From the NCBI GenBank assembly GCA_046757645.1, contig JBHHYS010000043.1, forward strand, positions 1 through 20,926: a stretch of DNA of 20,926 bases, in the 5' to 3' direction. The notes under the pieces are model-generated. The model made no database searches. It was not told where the DNA came from and saw only the letters and a program-made list of their open reading frames with translations. Numbering within the stretch: the first letter of the stretch is position 1; each line of letters opens with the position of its first letter. Shown here piece by piece: positions 1 to 8,772 of the stretch. The stretch is from JBHHYS01 sp046757645 (GTDB lineage: Bacteria > Acidobacteriota > Terriglobia > Acidiferrales > 2-02-FULL-67-57). A program made the translations under genes and the position numbers.

Positions 1-141
1 CGGGTGCGGCCGCGGGCTCACAAAGAAAAATCCACACGCCATGCACTCCGCCACCGCCCGCTCCCCCAATTCAGGAATGCGAATCGGGTGCCGCTCTGCG
101 GTTTCCCTGGATTGGCAAAGCGGACAAAGAGGTTGCCACAC
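1..141 (-). CDS. SAM-dependent methyltransferase, N-terminal zinc-knuckle part (cut by left edge)
   Basis: This open frame runs off the left edge, so only its first 47 codons are visible. It begins with GTG at 141-139, preceded 7 bases upstream by a strong GGAGG ribosome site. The peptide starts MWQPLCPLCQSRE and continues with a second cysteine pair in CMACGFFFVSPRP. A CxxC pair, then about 25 residues, then CxxCG-x-x-F-V-x-PRP is the usual N-terminal zinc knuckle of many class I methyltransferases that act on sugars or small molecules. The catalytic Rossmann domain would lie beyond the window, so the methyltransferase assignment rests on this N-terminal signature alone. Other zinc-ribbon proteins remain possible. 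Confidence 0.55.
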   Translation of the reverse strand, partial: MWQPLCPLCQSRETAERHPIRIPELGERAVAECMACGFFFVSPRPHP

Positions 142-274
142 GCGAGAGCCTCCACTACCACAAACCCAAGAGCTGCCCTAGCACTATCCGCGACGGGAGT
201 GGGAGACGGAATAAGAGCGGGATGGCGCCAACGCCGTGCTTCGCCGGAACTTCATCCACGCCCATCTCTCATTT

Positions 275-985
275 TCACTTCAGTTTGGGCTTCTGTGCGA
301 AGACCAGTAGGGCCCCTTCCTGGCGAAACTTGCGCACTTCCTCCGCGCTGCGGAACCACTTCGACTGATAGCCCTCCGGCACCGGGCGCGGATCGATAAT
401 CCGGGAGTGCTGCGCCGCCCCGAAGCCCGCCTGCTCGAGCCGCGCGCACCACTCGTCCCCGGAGAGCAGATGTGTGGCCACCGCCAGCTTCTCCCGCCAC
501 GGATGCGAATAGACGTTTTCCTTGTAGAGATTGGTCAAAACGTGCACTGCGCCTCCGGGTTGCAGCACCCGAAAAATTTCCCGGAAGGCCTGCACCAGGT
601 CGGGCCAGTAGTAGGCCGACTCCACCGATACCACTTTGTTGAAAAAGTTGTCATCCCAGGGAATGTCCTCCGCGCCGGCGATGATGAACATCACGTTCAC
701 CCGGTCCGCGTAGCGCTTGCGTGCCCGCCGCACCATCTCGTCAGCGACGTCCATCCCGACCACCTGCCCCTGAGGCACCTTGTCGGCCAGGATGCCACAG
801 AGCCAGCCCGCGCCGCAGCCGATGTCGAGAATCTTATCGTTAGGCGCAAAGCTCATCCCCGCCAACATCCCCGCCGCGATGGCCGCGTGCTCCTCGGCCA
901 TCTCCTCGCCCCGGCCCGCCGCCGCCCAGCAGTTAAACTCCTGCCGCAGCCGCTCCTCCGCCTCGATTAGTTCCTCTTCTTTCAT
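275..985 (-). CDS. Class I SAM-dependent methyltransferase (UbiE/arsenite-methyltransferase-like)
   Basis: The 236-residue protein has the class I methyltransferase core. Motif I is ILDIGCGAG at residues 52-60, the acidic residue expected to bind the SAM ribose is in VVGMDV (Asp79), and GAEDIPW near residue 104 matches motif II. A post-motif stretch VLQPGGAVHVLTNL follows. The fold resembles the Methyltransf_11 group that includes UbiE/COQ5 and small-molecule methyltransferases. The substrate cannot be told. I chose ATG at 985 because the upstream extension to 1006 would need a TTG start. Neither start has a strong ribosome site. The gene stands between the truncated methyltransferase at the left edge and a small zinc-ribbon ORF on the same strand, without tight coupling to either. 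Confidence 0.85.
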   Translation of the reverse strand: MKEEELIEAEERLRQEFNCWAAAGRGEEMAEEHAAIAAGMLAGMSFAPNDKILDIGCGAGWLCGILADKVPQGQVVGMDVADEMVRRARKRYADRVNVMFIIAGAEDIPWDDNFFNKVVSVESAYYWPDLVQAFREIFRVLQPGGAVHVLTNLYKENVYSHPWREKLAVATHLLSGDEWCARLEQAGFGAAQHSRIIDPRPVPEGYQSKWFRSAEEVRKFRQEGALLVFAQKPKLK

Positions 986-1056
986 TGTGGCAAAGCCTGT
1001 GAGCAAAGAGTCTCGCGGCTTTCCTCTTGTTCTTGGCGGGTTTCGCTGTGGGGTCC

Positions 1057-1266
1057 CTAATTTGGTTCTTGGTGCTCCTCTAAGCAGGCGCGTATCTCCG
1101 GTGGAAGAAACTTTGCTTGAACGATATGCATTGTGTATGCATCACCGCCTTCAATGGCTTTCCCGGCGCAAAGCCAGCAGTAATACACAGCACGACGACT
1201 GCCTTTGAGAAACAGCCGATGCCGTCTTCTCAGAGAAGTTTTTCCGCATTTTTCGCAAGGACGCAT
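1057..1266 (-). CDS. Small hypothetical protein with two CxxC pairs
   Basis: This short frame encodes 69 residues beginning MRPCEKCGKTSL. It carries two cysteine pairs, CEKC near residue 4 and CWLC near residue 30, a spacing suited to one zinc-binding ribbon. The intervening stretch is rich in Arg and Lys (RRRHRLFLKGSRR). The ATG at 1266 is favoured because a very good GGAGGTGG ribosome site lies at 1273-1280, 6 bases upstream. The frame can be extended to a GTG at 1317, but that start has no ribosome site. I do not recognise a family. The product could be a small nucleic-acid-binding or regulatory zinc ribbon, which is inference from composition only. Confidence 0.5.
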   Translation of the reverse strand: MRPCEKCGKTSLRRRHRLFLKGSRRAVYYCWLCAGKAIEGGDAYTMHIVQAKFLPPEIRACLEEHQEPN

Positions 1267-1313
1267 GACTGACCACCTCCGCCTTGGAGAACCATTCTTC
1301 GCCACCGGGACGT

Positions 1314-1517
1314 TCACTCCAACTTTTTGCCCACTATCCGGTCATAAAAGTCAAGATTTGGCGGTTGTGGGCGAGAAGTAAAAGGGTTGGCCGGAGGTTT
1401 ACTAGCGCACCAGCAGAACTTCTCTAACCAAGACTCCCGGGGTATTCCCTCTAGTTCACGTGGACCCGGAAGCGGTTTGCCGCACCGACGCCAAATAATC
1501 TTTCTTCGCTCCACCAT
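1314..1517 (-). CDS. Small hypothetical protein
   Basis: This 67-residue frame begins MVERRKIIWRRCGKPLPG and contains an FCWCAS motif around residue 34. It has an ATG start at 1517 with an AGGAAAGG ribosome site about 5 bases upstream. No family is recognised. It lies between the retropepsin-like gene and the two-CxxC small gene on the same strand. Base composition here looks lower in GC than in the neighbouring enzyme genes, so it may be acquired DNA or a non-coding remnant. The evidence for translation is only the start context and the absence of stops. Confidence 0.3.
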   Translation of the reverse strand: MVERRKIIWRRCGKPLPGPRELEGIPRESWLEKFCWCASKPPANPFTSRPQPPNLDFYDRIVGKKLE

Positions 1518-1564
1518 TCAGCCTTTCCTCAGGCTAACCGACAAGCCAGAGGCAGTGGCTCTGG

Positions 1565-1921
1565 TTAGATATACAAATCGTGGGGCAGGAGCTTTTGTTT
1601 CACCGGGTCGACCGCCAAGCCCAAGGCTTCCAGCGCCGTCGCGCCCAGCACCGCAGCATCTCCCGGCTCAGCAAACATCACGGGGGCTCCGGCCACTTTT
1701 CCGTCAAGATGAAACAGCACAACGCCCGTATCGCGTTCAATCCGCCGGCCGTCCGGCAGAAGGAACCGTGAACGGGAAACGGCGCGAACCCCGAGATCTT
1801 CGAGCACAGACCGGGGAAGGCACGACACTGTGGCACCCGTATCGACCAAGAGGCGAACCTCCGTAGACCGCTCCGGCGAAGCGGTGTTGGCCACGGTTAC
1901 ATTGACCTCGAAGCGGCCCAT
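1565..1921 (-). CDS. Retropepsin-like (clan AA) aspartic protease
   Basis: The 118-residue product has the single-domain retropepsin-like layout. The catalytic triplet is in LLVDTGATVSCLP (Asp27-Thr-Gly-Ala30). A flap-like region follows (DGRRIERDTGVVLFHLDG), then the second conserved hydrophobic-Gly element VLGATALEALGLAVD around residues 91-105. Bacterial members of this family are small, are expected to work as homodimers like retroviral proteases, and are often found as stand-alone genes; their substrates are unknown. The start MGRFEVNVTVAN matches the usual family beginning. A GTG four codons upstream (1933) is an alternative, and neither start has a well-spaced ribosome site. No obvious partner gene is seen. 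Confidence 0.8.
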   Translation of the reverse strand: MGRFEVNVTVANTASPERSTEVRLLVDTGATVSCLPRSVLEDLGVRAVSRSRFLLPDGRRIERDTGVVLFHLDGKVAGAPVMFAEPGDAAVLGATALEALGLAVDPVKQKLLPHDLYI

Positions 1922-2010
1922 TCCCCTTTTCACTCCCTTCCACCGAGCCCCCAGGCCCGCGCCTGGAGGTCAGCCGCCCAAGGACTCGAATAGAGTCATC
2001 TGCGGCTCGG

Positions 2011-2046
2011 CGCCTCTCTGCGTCCTCTGCGCCTCTGCGGTGGAAG
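2011..2046. repeat. CTCTGCG tandem-like repeat downstream of thiC
   Basis: Three copies of CTCTGCG start at 2016, 2025 and 2033, spaced 9 and 8 bases apart, in the gap just after the thiC stop. On the other strand this reads as CGCAGAG units, a kind of short dispersed repeat that is widespread between genes in GC-rich bacteria. Translation through it gives the spurious RRGAEDAERRR-type peptide often seen in over-called ORFs. I see no gene between 1934 and 2064. Confidence 0.7.
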
Positions 2047-2064
2047 TTTTTCTCCTCCCTCCTT

Positions 2065-3504
<1,440 letters not shown>

Positions 3505-3550
3505 GATTTTTCTCCCTCAACGCTAAACAAACTATTATCGCATCCTCACT

Positions 3551-4879
3551 CTAGCCCCGCAACCGAGCCCCCGCGCCCCGGCGCAGGGTCAGCAGGGTAA
3601 TCTCCGGCGGGGCGTTCAGGCGGACGGGCGCCGCAATCGTCCCGATGCCGCGGCTGACGTACAAAAAAGAGCGGCCCGGGCCCACCGACCGGCGACCAAG
3701 GGGAACACCAGCGGGGCGCTCATAGAGGCCGCTGACGAACGGGGTGATGAAACGCGCCGGACTCCACCGGGAATCGAGGATTTCCACCTGCACCTGGCCG
3801 CCGTGGGTGTGCCCGGCAATGGTCAGGTCGATTCCCAGCGCAGCCGCGCGCAGGAAAGGGTTGGGGTTGTGGCTCAGCAGGATATTCAGAGCATCCCGCT
3901 GCACAAGCCTCTCCACCCCGCGCAAGAAGTAATCCTGCCACCGCTCCAGCCGGAGTCCGCGGGGCTGGCCCCGATTGAATCGGGGCTGGCGCTGGTAGTC
4001 CACACCGATCAGATTCAGCTTCGCCCCGCGAATCTCCACTTCCGCGTTCTCCCCCCGCAGGATGCGCACGTCGCGCCGGGCAAAGAGTTCGGTGGCAGCC
4101 TCGGTGGCGCGGGCATAAATCTCGTGGTTGCCCAGGCAGCCGAACACTCCGTAAACGGCCGGCACCCGGCTCAGTTCAGCAATCGCAGCCGCTAAGGGGT
4201 CGCCCGGGCCGGTGATGAAGTCCCCGGTGTGGAACACCAGGTCAGGCTCGAGCTCCTTCGCCAGACCCACCACCCGGGCAAGCTCCTTCACTGTCATATA
4301 GGCGCTGGTGTGCACGTCGGTCAGTTGCAGGAGCCGCAGCCCCTCCAGCCCGTCCGGCAAGTTGGGGATGGGCAGGGTGACTTCCTGCACACTGTAGTTC
4401 TGCCGCCCGATGAGAAAACCGTAGCCGACCATGACGAACGGCAGGGCACCGGCGGCGTAGACGGCTGATTGCAGAAAATAACGCCGTTCCGGCTGAGGGA
4501 CAGAGGCGCCGCGCCATCGCCTCACCGCACTCGCCACCAGCGCCGGGGCCCGCACTACGACGATTAGCAGAAAGGAAAACAAGGACGCCATCAGCCACAA
4601 CCCGACGGGAATCATCACTTCCGGCCGGCGCACTTGCTGCAACAAGGAGAGCAGGACCGGGGCATCGCCGCGCAAAACCCAGCGCAGAGGTGCGAGCAGA
4701 AAGATGCCCGCCAGCCCCAAGAACCAACCGTAGAGGGGTACGCCCACCAGCCACCGCTGCCAGGCCAGATCACACCGCCGCACCAGGTCCCGCGCCCGCC
4801 TGAACCAGAACAGTTGCGAGCCAACCAGCAAGCCCAGGATGGAGAAGAAAATCAGCCCGGCGAGCCAGCGGGGAAACAT
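3551..4879 (-). CDS. Membrane-anchored metallophosphoesterase (YkuE/YaeI-like)
   Basis: The 442-residue protein has an N-terminal membrane part and a calcineurin-type phosphoesterase domain. Hydrophobic helices lie near residues 5-25, 45-65, 88-118 and 138-157. The metal-binding motifs follow in order: TDVH (Asp188, His190), HTGD (Asp220), LGNHE (Asn251, His252) and AGHTHGG (His357, His359). Family members such as Bacillus YkuE act outside the cytoplasmic membrane on phosphoesters or lipid-linked substrates. The substrate here is unknown. The fourth helix is preceded by ERRYFLQS, which resembles a twin-arginine motif. A palindromic repeat (3969-3985) is encoded within the region after IGVDYQ. 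The start lies 6 bases after the stop of the YyaL-like gene, so the two are surely cotranscribed. Confidence 0.92.
   Translation of the reverse strand: MFPRWLAGLIFFSILGLLVGSQLFWFRRARDLVRRCDLAWQRWLVGVPLYGWFLGLAGIFLLAPLRWVLRGDAPVLLSLLQQVRRPEVMIPVGLWLMASLFSFLLIVVVRAPALVASAVRRWRGASVPQPERRYFLQSAVYAAGALPFVMVGYGFLIGRQNYSVQEVTLPIPNLPDGLEGLRLLQLTDVHTSAYMTVKELARVVGLAKELEPDLVFHTGDFITGPGDPLAAAIAELSRVPAVYGVFGCLGNHEIYARATEAATELFARRDVRILRGENAEVEIRGAKLNLIGVDYQRQPRFNRGQPRGLRLERWQDYFLRGVERLVQRDALNILLSHNPNPFLRAAALGIDLTIAGHTHGGQVQVEILDSRWSPARFITPFVSGLYERPAGVPLGRRSVGPGRSFLYVSRGIGTIAAPVRLNAPPEITLLTLRRGAGARLRG
3969..3985. repeat. Perfect 8-bp-arm palindrome inside the phosphoesterase gene
   Basis: CCCCGATT, one G, then AATCGGGG forms a perfect inverted repeat in the coding sequence. 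It is flanked on both sides by GGGGCTGG/CTGG-type bases. On the coding strand it encodes QPRFNRGQPR within a segment between the phosphoesterase strands that looks longer than usual. Confidence 0.65.
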
Positions 4880-4885
4880 AGGCGC

Positions 4886-7015
4886 TTAGCGGGCGGCCCC
4901 CGCGATGGCCGCGGCCAACTCGTCCGGTTGGGTGAGGGGCGGCTGGCAGGTGGCATTGATGCAGACGAGCGCCCGCGGTTCGGAAGCGGCATCGCCCGGC
5001 AAGGAGGGCAGCGTGGCCGCCAGCCCGGCGGGCAAGCGCGCCGCAGAAAGTTCTTGGGGCTCGTACTGCAGCACGGCTTTGCCGAAGCGAAAGGTGTCGT
5101 GGGCCGCGCGCGCCAGCGCCTGGGTGCGGGCATCATTGCGGGTTCCCACGATGACCACCTCGAGCGGCTGGCGGGTGTGGAGCAGGGCGGCCAAGCCGAA
5201 CGTGGAGGCGAACAGCCCGTAGGCTTCCGCCACCCCCGCAAACGCCTCCAGGGTCTGCCGCGCCTTCTCTCCATAGTCGTTGTTCATGGTGTAGCTGGCC
5301 AAGCGGAGGAGCACCATCGCCGCCACCGGGTTGGCGCCCGGGGTGGGTGAATCCTGGAAGGGCTTGCGGGGAATCTCCAACCCCGCGGCCAGAGGCGGCG
5401 CGCCCTTCGGGCGGTCGAAGAAGCCGGCTTCTTCGGGATCCCACCACTTTTCCAGGCAGAGTCTTATCGTGCGCTCCGCCTGCTCAAAGTAGCCCTTCTC
5501 CCCAGTCAGCTCGAAGGCGTCGAGGAACGCCGCCGCCATCAATACCTGGTCGTCGAGGACGCCGCTGGCCCACGCGTCGGGTGCGACTTGGCCGTCGTCG
5601 GGGCAGCGGCGCGCAAAGCCCCACCGGTCGCTCCAGGCGCTTTCCCGCAGGCGATTCAGAGTGCGCAGAGCCAGTTGGCGACAATCCTCCCGGCCCAGCA
5701 CCCGGTAAGCCTCCAGGTAAGCGGAGATCAACATCCCGTTCCAGGCAACGTAGAGCGTGGTGTCCACAAAGGGTGGGGGGCGCTGCCGGCGCGCCTCGAG
5801 CATTTTCATTTTGGCGGCGGCCAAGCGCCTTTCAATCTCATCCACCGCTACGGTGCGCTCATGAGCCAGGTCTTCGGCCGCGCGGGCGACCCAGAGCACG
5901 TTTTTGGCGGGGTTGTGGTGCATCTCGCCGTGTTCCTGAACGTCGTAGTGCTGGGCGATCAGCTCGTTGTCCTCCGGGGGGAGGACGGCTCGCAGCTCGT
6001 CCAGCGTCCAGGTGAAGTAGTCGCCGTCGTCGTCCAGGCTGTAGTCGGCGTCCTGGCTGGCATAGAAGCCGCCGCGCTCACGGTCGGCGAGGGTGGTGTT
6101 GATCCAGGCGATGATGCCTTCAGCCGTCTGACGGTAGAAGGGGATGCCGGTAACCTGGTAGCCGTGCAAATAGTTTTTCAGCAACTCGGAGTTGTCATAG
6201 GACATCTTTTCGAAATGGGGAACGATCCAGCGATCGTCCACCGAGTAGCGATGGAAGCCCCCGCCCAACTGGTCGTAGACGCCGCCGCGCCCCATCCCGT
6301 CCAGGGTGGTGGTAATCGCCGTCAGGAGATACCGCTCCCGGGTGACCTGGTAGCGCTCCAGCAGAAGCTCCAGGGCGGCGGAATGGGGAAACTTGGGCGC
6401 GCTGCCGAAGCCCCCGGAGCGGACATCAAACAGCTTGACGATCGAATTGACGATCCCATCCACCACCCCGGGAGCGAAGGCGCGTCGCGCCCCGGAGAAC
6501 GTCTCCGCCTGGCACAGGGCCTCGACCAGGGTGTGGGCGCTTTGCCGGATCTCGCCCTGGCGGGTTTGGTAGTTCGCTGCGATGTTCGCCAGCACCCGCT
6601 TGAAGCCCGGGCGGCCGAAATAATCCTCGGGCGGAAAATAGGTGCCCCCGAAGAAGGGCTTGCCCTCCGGGGTGAGGAAAGCGGTGAGCGGCCAGCCCCC
6701 CTGGCCGCTGATGGCGCTCACCGCGGCCTGGTAGCGAGCGTCGATGTCGGGCCGCGCGTCGCGGTCGACTTTGACGGCAATGAAGTGTCGGTTGATGAGC
6801 TCGGCGACTTCTTCGTTCTCGTAACTCTCCCGGTCCATTACGTGGCACCAGTGGCACCAGACCGCCCCGATATCGAGCAGCACCGGCTTGTTCTCTTCCC
6901 GGGCGCGGGCGAAGGCCTCCGGGCCCCATTGGCACCACGCCACCGGCTGGTGGGCGGCGCTGCGCAAGTAGGCACTCGCGGCATCCTGCAAACGATTGGC
7001 TTGGGGTTCGGTCAC
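4886..7015 (-). CDS. YyaL/DUF255 family thioredoxin-fold protein (SPATA20-like)
   Basis: The roughly 709-residue protein belongs to the DUF255/YyaL family, which joins an N-terminal thioredoxin-like domain to a long alpha/alpha-barrel resembling N-acyl-glucosamine epimerases. Near the start it shows the family hallmarks YLRSAAHQPVAW and a WCHWCHVM active-site-like CxxC (Cys54, Cys57), then VDRDARPD and GGWPLTAFLTPEGKPFFGGT. The barrel part includes GGGFHRYSVDDRWIVPHFEKM and FYASQDADYS. The biochemical role of the family is not settled. I favour GTG at 7015 because the GGAGGG ribosome site at 7024-7029 is 8 bases upstream. The GTG at 7024 would overlap that site. It sits 53 bases after the DUF2203 gene and 6 bases before the phosphoesterase gene. 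Confidence 0.92.
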   Translation of the reverse strand: MTEPQANRLQDAASAYLRSAAHQPVAWCQWGPEAFARAREENKPVLLDIGAVWCHWCHVMDRESYENEEVAELINRHFIAVKVDRDARPDIDARYQAAVSAISGQGGWPLTAFLTPEGKPFFGGTYFPPEDYFGRPGFKRVLANIAANYQTRQGEIRQSAHTLVEALCQAETFSGARRAFAPGVVDGIVNSIVKLFDVRSGGFGSAPKFPHSAALELLLERYQVTRERYLLTAITTTLDGMGRGGVYDQLGGGFHRYSVDDRWIVPHFEKMSYDNSELLKNYLHGYQVTGIPFYRQTAEGIIAWINTTLADRERGGFYASQDADYSLDDDGDYFTWTLDELRAVLPPEDNELIAQHYDVQEHGEMHHNPAKNVLWVARAAEDLAHERTVAVDEIERRLAAAKMKMLEARRQRPPPFVDTTLYVAWNGMLISAYLEAYRVLGREDCRQLALRTLNRLRESAWSDRWGFARRCPDDGQVAPDAWASGVLDDQVLMAAAFLDAFELTGEKGYFEQAERTIRLCLEKWWDPEEAGFFDRPKGAPPLAAGLEIPRKPFQDSPTPGANPVAAMVLLRLASYTMNNDYGEKARQTLEAFAGVAEAYGLFASTFGLAALLHTRQPLEVVIVGTRNDARTQALARAAHDTFRFGKAVLQYEPQELSAARLPAGLAATLPSLPGDAASEPRALVCINATCQPPLTQPDELAAAIAGAAR

Positions 7016-7068
7016 GAAATACACCCTCCCCTCAGAAATCTTCCGGTCGCACCAAAGCCGTGGGGAAG

Positions 7069-7527
7069 CTAGTTGGGTTTGGGCGTGTCGGGTGAGGACA
7101 CGTCCGGCGGCGTGAGCGGCTTGCGCCCGGCGAAGCCTTCTTCGGGTCGGTGCCAGTAGCCGATGCGCTCTTCGCCCAGTTTCCAGCAGAGATAAACTCG
7201 CTCATCGTTGACCACACTGGGGAAGTCAACCAGCCCCACGTCGAGATCCTTCACTAGGCAACCGTTCTCCTCAATCCGGCTGACGGCGTCGCGGATCGTA
7301 CTCACGCAGCTCTCCCGCTCCAGCTTCTTCTGCGCCAAATAGCCGTAGGGAGGCACAATGCCGCCGTAGAGCAGGATGCGGTTCTGCACCTGGGAGAACT
7401 CGTGCTCGATGGCGTCGACCGTCTTTTTCTTCTCCCGAACCCCGCCCAGCAGCTGCTCCAGAAGCGGCAATAGCTTTTCCGCTTCCCGGGGGTTGAAGAG
7501 TCTTTCGTCGCGTTCTTCGTCCGCCAT
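7069..7527 (-). CDS. DUF2203 domain protein
   Basis: This 152-residue product matches the DUF2203 family. It opens with LFNPREAEKLLPLLEQLL, then a charged helical stretch (VREKKKTVDAIEHEF). The conserved second half contains GCLVKDLDVGLVDFPS, VYLCWKLGEERIGYWHRPEEGF and a short Pro-rich tail. The function is unknown in all organisms I know of. I chose ATG at 7527, which lies 8 bases after the nadA stop with a GAGAGAGG site across the junction. A GTG at 7539 overlapping the nadA stop is possible but has no ribosome site. The position directly after nadA shows cotranscription but does not prove a role in NAD synthesis. Confidence 0.85.
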   Translation of the reverse strand: MADEERDERLFNPREAEKLLPLLEQLLGGVREKKKTVDAIEHEFSQVQNRILLYGGIVPPYGYLAQKKLERESCVSTIRDAVSRIEENGCLVKDLDVGLVDFPSVVNDERVYLCWKLGEERIGYWHRPEEGFAGRKPLTPPDVSSPDTPKPN

Positions 7528-7535
7528 TTCCTCTC

Positions 7536-8684
7536 TCACGCCAAGCGCAACATCCGCTCCAGGGCGACCCTAGCCCAGCGCCGGGTGTCGTCGTCCACCT
7601 GGATGCGATTCACCACCTGCCCCTGGACCAGATTTGCCAGCGCCCAGCAGAGGTGCGGGGGGGCGATGCGGAACATGGTGGTGCAGACACAGACATTGGG
7701 ATTGAGCGATACCACCAGCTTATCCGGGTGCTCTTTCGCCAGGCGGTTCACCAGGTGAATCTCGGTGCCCACCGCCCACTTCGACCCCGGCGCGCTGCTG
7801 GCCACCTTCTTGATGATCCCTTCGGTGGAGCCGATGGCGTCGGCCCGCTCGCAGACCTCCCAGGGGCACTCGGGATGGGCGATGACGCGGATGCCGGGGT
7901 GCTCGCGGCGCACCTGCTCCACATGTTCCGGCAGGAAGCGCTGATGCACGGAGCAGTAGCCTTTCCAGAGAAGCACGCGGGCGGAGCGGATTTTTTCTTC
8001 CTTCAACCCCCCCAGAGGCTTGTGCGGGTCCCAGACCGCCATCGCATCGAGCCGGATACCCATGCGGTAGGCGGTATTGCGCCCGAGATGCTCGTCGGGA
8101 AGAAACAGCACGCGCTGGCCGCGCTCGAAGGCCCAGCGAAACACGCTGGCGGCGTTCGAGCTGGTGCAGACCGCACCCCCGTGGCGCCCGGTGAAGGCCT
8201 TGATGGCGGCGGTGGAGTTCATATAGGTGACGGGGACGACTTTCAGGTCGCCGACATCGTCCAGCTCGTCCCAGCACTCCTCCACTTGCTCGATGTCGGC
8301 CATATCCGCCATCGAACAGCCAGCGTTCAGGTCGGGGAGGATGACCTGCTGGTGGGGCTGGCGGAGGATGTCGGCGCTCTCCGCCATGAAGTGCACCCCG
8401 CAGAAAACAATGAATTCGGCCTGGGTTTGGGCGGCGGCCTGCTGGGAGAGCTTCAGGGAGTCGCCGCGAAAGTGGGCGAACTTGACCACTTCGTCGCGCT
8501 GGTAGTGGTGCCCGAGGATGACCAGGCGCTCGCCCAGCGCCTGTCGGGCGGCGGCAATGCGGGTGTCGAGTGACGTATCCGGGATGAGCAGAGAGCTAGA
8601 AAAATTGCAGCCGACACCCTTTTCCATTTCAGGGACGCAAATCGTCTCCGGCTGTTTGAGCGGTTCCAGAGCCGTGAGTGCCAT
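7536..8684 (-). CDS. nadA: Quinolinate synthase A
   Basis: NadA condenses iminoaspartate with dihydroxyacetone phosphate to give quinolinate, the de novo NAD precursor, using one [4Fe-4S] cluster. The 382-residue protein shows ILGHHYQRDEVV near residue 56, FCGVHFMAESADIL, and DLNAGCSMADM (Cys123). It also shows PVTYMNSTAAIKA, LPDEHLGRNTA, WKGYCSVHQRF (Cys244), HPECPWEV and NPNVCVCTTM (Cys332/Cys334). Cys123, Cys244 and one of the last pair are the likely cluster ligands, by alignment with the known three-Cys pattern. The ATG at 8684 has AGGAG 4 bases upstream. No nadB or nadC is in the window. It heads a five-gene same-strand run (nadA, DUF2203, YyaL-like, phosphoesterase, thiC). Confidence 0.96.
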   Translation of the reverse strand: MALTALEPLKQPETICVPEMEKGVGCNFSSSLLIPDTSLDTRIAAARQALGERLVILGHHYQRDEVVKFAHFRGDSLKLSQQAAAQTQAEFIVFCGVHFMAESADILRQPHQQVILPDLNAGCSMADMADIEQVEECWDELDDVGDLKVVPVTYMNSTAAIKAFTGRHGGAVCTSSNAASVFRWAFERGQRVLFLPDEHLGRNTAYRMGIRLDAMAVWDPHKPLGGLKEEKIRSARVLLWKGYCSVHQRFLPEHVEQVRREHPGIRVIAHPECPWEVCERADAIGSTEGIIKKVASSAPGSKWAVGTEIHLVNRLAKEHPDKLVVSLNPNVCVCTTMFRIAPPHLCWALANLVQGQVVNRIQVDDDTRRWARVALERMLRLA

Positions 8685-8701
8685 CCTTCTCCTAGCCCCC
8701 T

Positions 8702-8737
8702 GTCATTCCGACCCCGCCGCGGCGGGGGAGGAATCTG
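8702..8737. repeat. Hairpin repeat between moaA and nadA
   Basis: A perfect 16-base palindrome, CCCCGCCGCGGCGGGG (8712-8727), is framed by GTCATTCCGA on the left and GAGGAATCTG on the right. The same outer arms occur inverted at 12211-12273 with a different centre, so this looks like a modular dispersed element. It lies in the 88-base gap upstream of nadA. Confidence 0.7.
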
Positions 8738-8772
8738 CTTGTCGTGCCACGCTGGTGAGCGCCATTGTCGTC

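Noticed and set aside
3505..3550. Possible TPP riboswitch before thiC
   Set aside because: The gap is only 46 bases and lacks the CTGAGA thi-box core, too short for the element.
5588..7072. A 494-codon plus-strand frame opposite the YyaL-like gene
   Set aside because: Antisense shadow. The minus strand carries conserved DUF255 motifs over its whole length.
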